Below are positions 61,979 to 64,000 of a DNA stretch of 64,000 nt, one piece after another (position 1 is the stretch's first letter; each line of letters opens with the position of its first letter). Location: the NCBI RefSeq assembly GCF_006874475.1, contig NZ_VIRM01000017.1, positions 62,001-126,000 of the forward strand, written 5' to 3'. The stretch is from Microbispora hainanensis (lineage in GTDB: Bacteria; Actinomycetota; Actinomycetes; Streptosporangiales; Streptosporangiaceae). Made by a program: the position numbers and the translations under genes. The notes beneath the pieces are model-generated. The model had not been told where the DNA came from, searched no databases, and was given only the letters and a program-made list of their open reading frames with translations.

Positions 61979-62881
61979 ATGGAGTTCAGGGAGCTGGAGT
62001 GCTTCATCGTGCTCAGCGAGGAGCTGCATTTCGCCCGTACCGCCGAGCGGCTGTACCTGTCTCCTGGGCGGGTGAGCCAGCTCATCGGGTCGCTGGAAGG
62101 CAGGATCGGCGGCCGGTTGTTCGACCGTACGAGCAGGCGGGTGTGCCTGACCCCCCTGGGCGAGCGTTTCCTCGCCGACCTGCGTCCCGCCTACGAGGGG
62201 CTGGCGGAGGCGGTGGCGCGTGCGACGGCCTCGGCCCGGGCGGTGGAGGGCGTGCTGCGGGTCGGGTTCCTGGCCACGCCCACGGCAATCGTCACCCAGA
62301 GCGTGGCCGTGTTCGAGCGGACGTATCCCGGCTGCGCGGTGGAGCTGATCGAGGTGCCTCTTTCTGACCCCTTCGGCAAGTTGCGTGAGGGGCGTGTGGA
62401 CATCGCGTTCACATTGCTGCCGCTGGAGGAGCCGGACCTGGTGAGCGGGGCCGAGCTGAACCGCTGCCCGGTCGAGCTGGGGCTCTCGGTGCGGCATCCG
62501 CTGGCACTGCGGAAGAGCATCGACGCCGAGGAGCTGGCCTCACTCGCGCTGATCGGCCTGGACGAGCCCGCGCCGCGGCGCTGGCGGGAGCACGTCGCGC
62601 CCTCCTTCACCCCTTCCGGCCGGCCGATTCCCAAGGCCGCGACGGTGGCCACCACACAGGAGGGCCTGACCCAGGTGGCGTTGAACCGCGGCGGCATGCT
62701 GCTCTGTCAGCCGAGTGCGGAGCACCACCGGCGGCCGGACCTCGCGTTCGTGCCGGTCACCGGCCTGCCGCCCTCGACGCTCGGCCTGGCCTGGCTGCGC
62801 TTGCGGGAGACGGCGGCCATCCGCGCATTCAACGACCTTGCGACGGGCCCGGCGCGGTGGCGCGGAACGGTGGCCGCCTGA
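61979..62881 (+). CDS. LysR-family transcriptional regulator
   Basis: A 300-residue LysR regulator. The winged helix-turn-helix reads LECFIVLSEELHFARTAERL then SPGRVSQLIGSLEGRIGG, and the effector domain starts VLRVGFLATPTA. Likely regulates the divergent MFS exporter; CCTCGT (61898-61903) and ACGAGG (61927-61932) in the gap form a dyad compatible with a LysR site. ATG at 61979 follows GAGGAGGAG. Confidence 0.9.
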   Translation: MEFRELECFIVLSEELHFARTAERLYLSPGRVSQLIGSLEGRIGGRLFDRTSRRVCLTPLGERFLADLRPAYEGLAEAVARATASARAVEGVLRVGFLATPTAIVTQSVAVFERTYPGCAVELIEVPLSDPFGKLREGRVDIAFTLLPLEEPDLVSGAELNRCPVELGLSVRHPLALRKSIDAEELASLALIGLDEPAPRRWREHVAPSFTPSGRPIPKAATVATTQEGLTQVALNRGGMLLCQPSAEHHRRPDLAFVPVTGLPPSTLGLAWLRLRETAAIRAFNDLATGPARWRGTVAA

Positions 62882-62884
62882 GCA

Positions 62885-62940
62885 ACGCCGCCGTGGGGAC
62901 GCCGCCGTGGGGACGCCGCCGTGGGGACGCCGCCGTGGGG
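62885..62940. repeat. 14-bp tandem repeat, four copies
   Basis: Four exact copies of ACGCCGCCGTGGGG begin 3 bp after the lysR stop and fill most of the gap to the convergent sensor kinase. Same unit length and placement as the arrays at 10029 and 17475, different sequence. Confidence 0.92.
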
Positions 62941-62954
62941 ATGCGGGCGTCCCG

Positions 62955-64000
62955 TCAGTGTCCGGGGGCGAGCGGGATCCGCAGCACGAAGCGGGCGCCT
63001 TGGTCGCTGTCCTCGATCGTGAGCGTCCCCCTGTGCGCCTGGGCGATCTGACGGGCGATGGACAGCCCGAGGCCGGTGCCGCCGGCGTCCTTCGTGCGGG
63101 CGGCGTCGAGCCGGGTGAAGCGCTGGAAGACCAGCTCCCGCTGGTCGGGCGGGATGCCCGCGCCGTCGTCGAGCACCTGCAGCACGCCCTTGCCGTCCTC
63201 CCGCCGCACGGTCACCGTGATCCGGGACACCGCGTGCCGCTCGGCGTTGTCGAGGAGGTTGTTGAGCAGGCGCGCCAGGGCCAGCCGGTCGCCGATGACG
63301 ACCACGCCGGCCGCCAGGTGCCGCAGCACCTCCACCTTGCGCGACCTGCGGTCGAGCTCACGGGCGACGAGGCCGCCGAGGTCGACGGGCTCACAGGGGG
63401 GCGGCGCGCCGGAGTCGAGCCGGGCGAGCTGGAGCAGGTCGGTCACGAGCGCCTGCAGGCGGTCGCAACTGACCAGCAGGGCATGCCCGGTGGCCGTCCA
63501 GTCCGCGTCCTCGCTGTGCAGCAACGCCTCCTCGATCTCCGTACGCATCGCGGTCAGCGGGCTGCGCAGGTCGTGAGAGGCGTCGGAGGCGAAGCGCCGC
63601 TGCCGCTCGACGGCCGCCTCCGCCCGGTCCAGGGTCTGGTTGGCGGTCTCGGCGAGCCGCCGGATCTCGTCGTGATATTTCGGCACCGGCACGCGCTGGC
63701 TCAGGTCGGTCGCGGTGATCCTGACCAGCTTGCTCGTGATCGCCTCCACCGGCATGAGCGCCTTCCGCACGGTCTGGTACGTGCCGAGCGCGGTGAGCGC
63801 GACCAGCAGGAGCGAACCGCCGAGCAGCGCCGCCAGCAACGGTCCGCTGACGTACCACGGCACGGTGTCGTCGGCCGCGTAGATCGTCCACAGCCCGCCG
63901 TCGTTGTGGAAGCGGAACGCGACGATGTCCATGCACCGGCCCGGGAACGCCGGGGAGTCGCACATCACCTTGCTCGTCTCCGGGGTCGTCAGCTCCGGCC
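62955..64000 (-). CDS. Two-component sensor histidine kinase, 5'-truncated by window edge
   Basis: The C-terminal 348 residues of an orthodox membrane kinase. From the edge: end of an extracytoplasmic sensor domain with two Cys (VMCDSPAFPGRCMDIVAFRF), TM2 (GPLLAALLGGSLLLVALTAL), HAMP (RKALMPVEAITSKLVRITAT), HisKA with phosphoacceptor His (RFASDASHDLRSPLTAMRTE), N box LLNNLLDNAERHA, and GGTGLGLSIARQIAQAHRG. The frame stays open to base 64000, so the start lies outside; the internal GTG at 63968 is not the start. The partner response regulator is presumably just beyond. Confidence 0.9.
   Translation of the reverse strand, partial: PELTTPETSKVMCDSPAFPGRCMDIVAFRFHNDGGLWTIYAADDTVPWYVSGPLLAALLGGSLLLVALTALGTYQTVRKALMPVEAITSKLVRITATDLSQRVPVPKYHDEIRRLAETANQTLDRAEAAVERQRRFASDASHDLRSPLTAMRTEIEEALLHSEDADWTATGHALLVSCDRLQALVTDLLQLARLDSGAPPPCEPVDLGGLVARELDRRSRKVEVLRHLAAGVVVIGDRLALARLLNNLLDNAERHAVSRITVTVRREDGKGVLQVLDDGAGIPPDQRELVFQRFTRLDAARTKDAGGTGLGLSIARQIAQAHRGTLTIEDSDQGARFVLRIPLAPGH

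Noticed and set aside
63966-63968. GTG at 63968 as the start of the final sensor kinase
   Set aside because: The frame continues to base 64000 and the protein would lack its first TM and most of its sensor domain.
1-64000. tRNA, rRNA, riboswitch or replication-origin signals
   Set aside because: I read both strands for cloverleaf-like and conserved rRNA or riboswitch motifs and saw none I could support; a covariance-model scan would be decisive.

Overview
The window is about 72% GC chromosomal DNA with dense, mostly GTG/ATG-started genes and strong G/C third-position bias. Family content (LacI, MarR, TetR, NB-ARC/TPR and ATP-binding regulators, a DUF5999-type protein, an SCO2521-SCO2524-like operon, a class I terpene synthase, xylanolytic enzymes) points to a filamentous actinomycete, most likely Streptosporangiales (Microbispora, Nonomuraea or Streptosporangium-like). 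The genus is inference. I see no rRNA, tRNA, CRISPR array or replication origin. Both window edges cut genes: hrpA at the left (+), a sensor kinase at the right (-).

1-5.1 kb: the C-terminal two thirds of hrpA, then ggt and a HAD hydrolase transcribed divergently around a perfect inverted repeat. 5.2-8.4 kb: a two-gene cassette with less extreme codon use, a small HEPN-like helical protein translationally coupled to a 903-residue protein with a MinD-type KGGVGR P-loop plus a second NTPase. It looks like a horizontally acquired, defence-type cassette. 8.4-19.6 kb: ordinary accessory genes (MarR and a serine hydrolase, hemerythrin-like protein, LacI, Ser/Thr kinase, secreted SGNH esterase, CX5R phosphatase, an SDR lacking YxxxK with a divergent TetR, a Gfo/Idh/MocA oxidoreductase, PAC2). 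19.7-24.5 kb: ankyrin protein, terpene synthase, an AfsR-like NB-ARC/TPR ATPase, a 55-residue acidic protein, an anti-sigma-type ATP-binding protein and a DUF5999-type protein.

24.7-28.6 kb: two-component genes (lone receiver, NarL-type regulator, divergent DUF4118/GAF kinase, a kinase with no sensor domain). 28.9-30.3 kb: an IS110-family element whose upstream non-coding segment appears to contain a readable bridge RNA. Candidate guides match the element's two ends and possibly the right flank. 30.4-39.4 kb: an ABC permease plus an unusual hydrolase-ABC ATPase fusion, a polytopic membrane protein, CopD and CopC proteins, an MFS transporter. 39.8-49.5 kb: a secreted TAP-like hydrolase fused to a membrane domain, then a xylan/glucan locus: a LacI repressor divergent from GH5, a secreted multidomain GH10 xylanase and GH43, with two LacI-type palindromes between. 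The GH10 enzyme would cut polymer outside the cell and the leaderless GH5/GH43 enzymes would finish oligosaccharides inside. No sugar transporter is in the window.

49.6-57.6 kb: an SDR, an FAD oxidoreductase and a tightly coupled five-gene minus-strand operon: an SCO2524-like protein, a variant P-loop ATPase (KGGTGRS), SCO2522-like and SCO2521-like proteins, and a two-TM protein with a cytoplasmic domain I cannot name. This is the strongest candidate for an undescribed system. 57.8-64 kb: a D-2-hydroxyacid dehydrogenase, a ThDP enzyme, an MFS exporter with a divergent LysR, and the truncated kinase. Three gaps between convergent genes carry 14-bp tandem arrays starting at or within a few bases of a stop codon.
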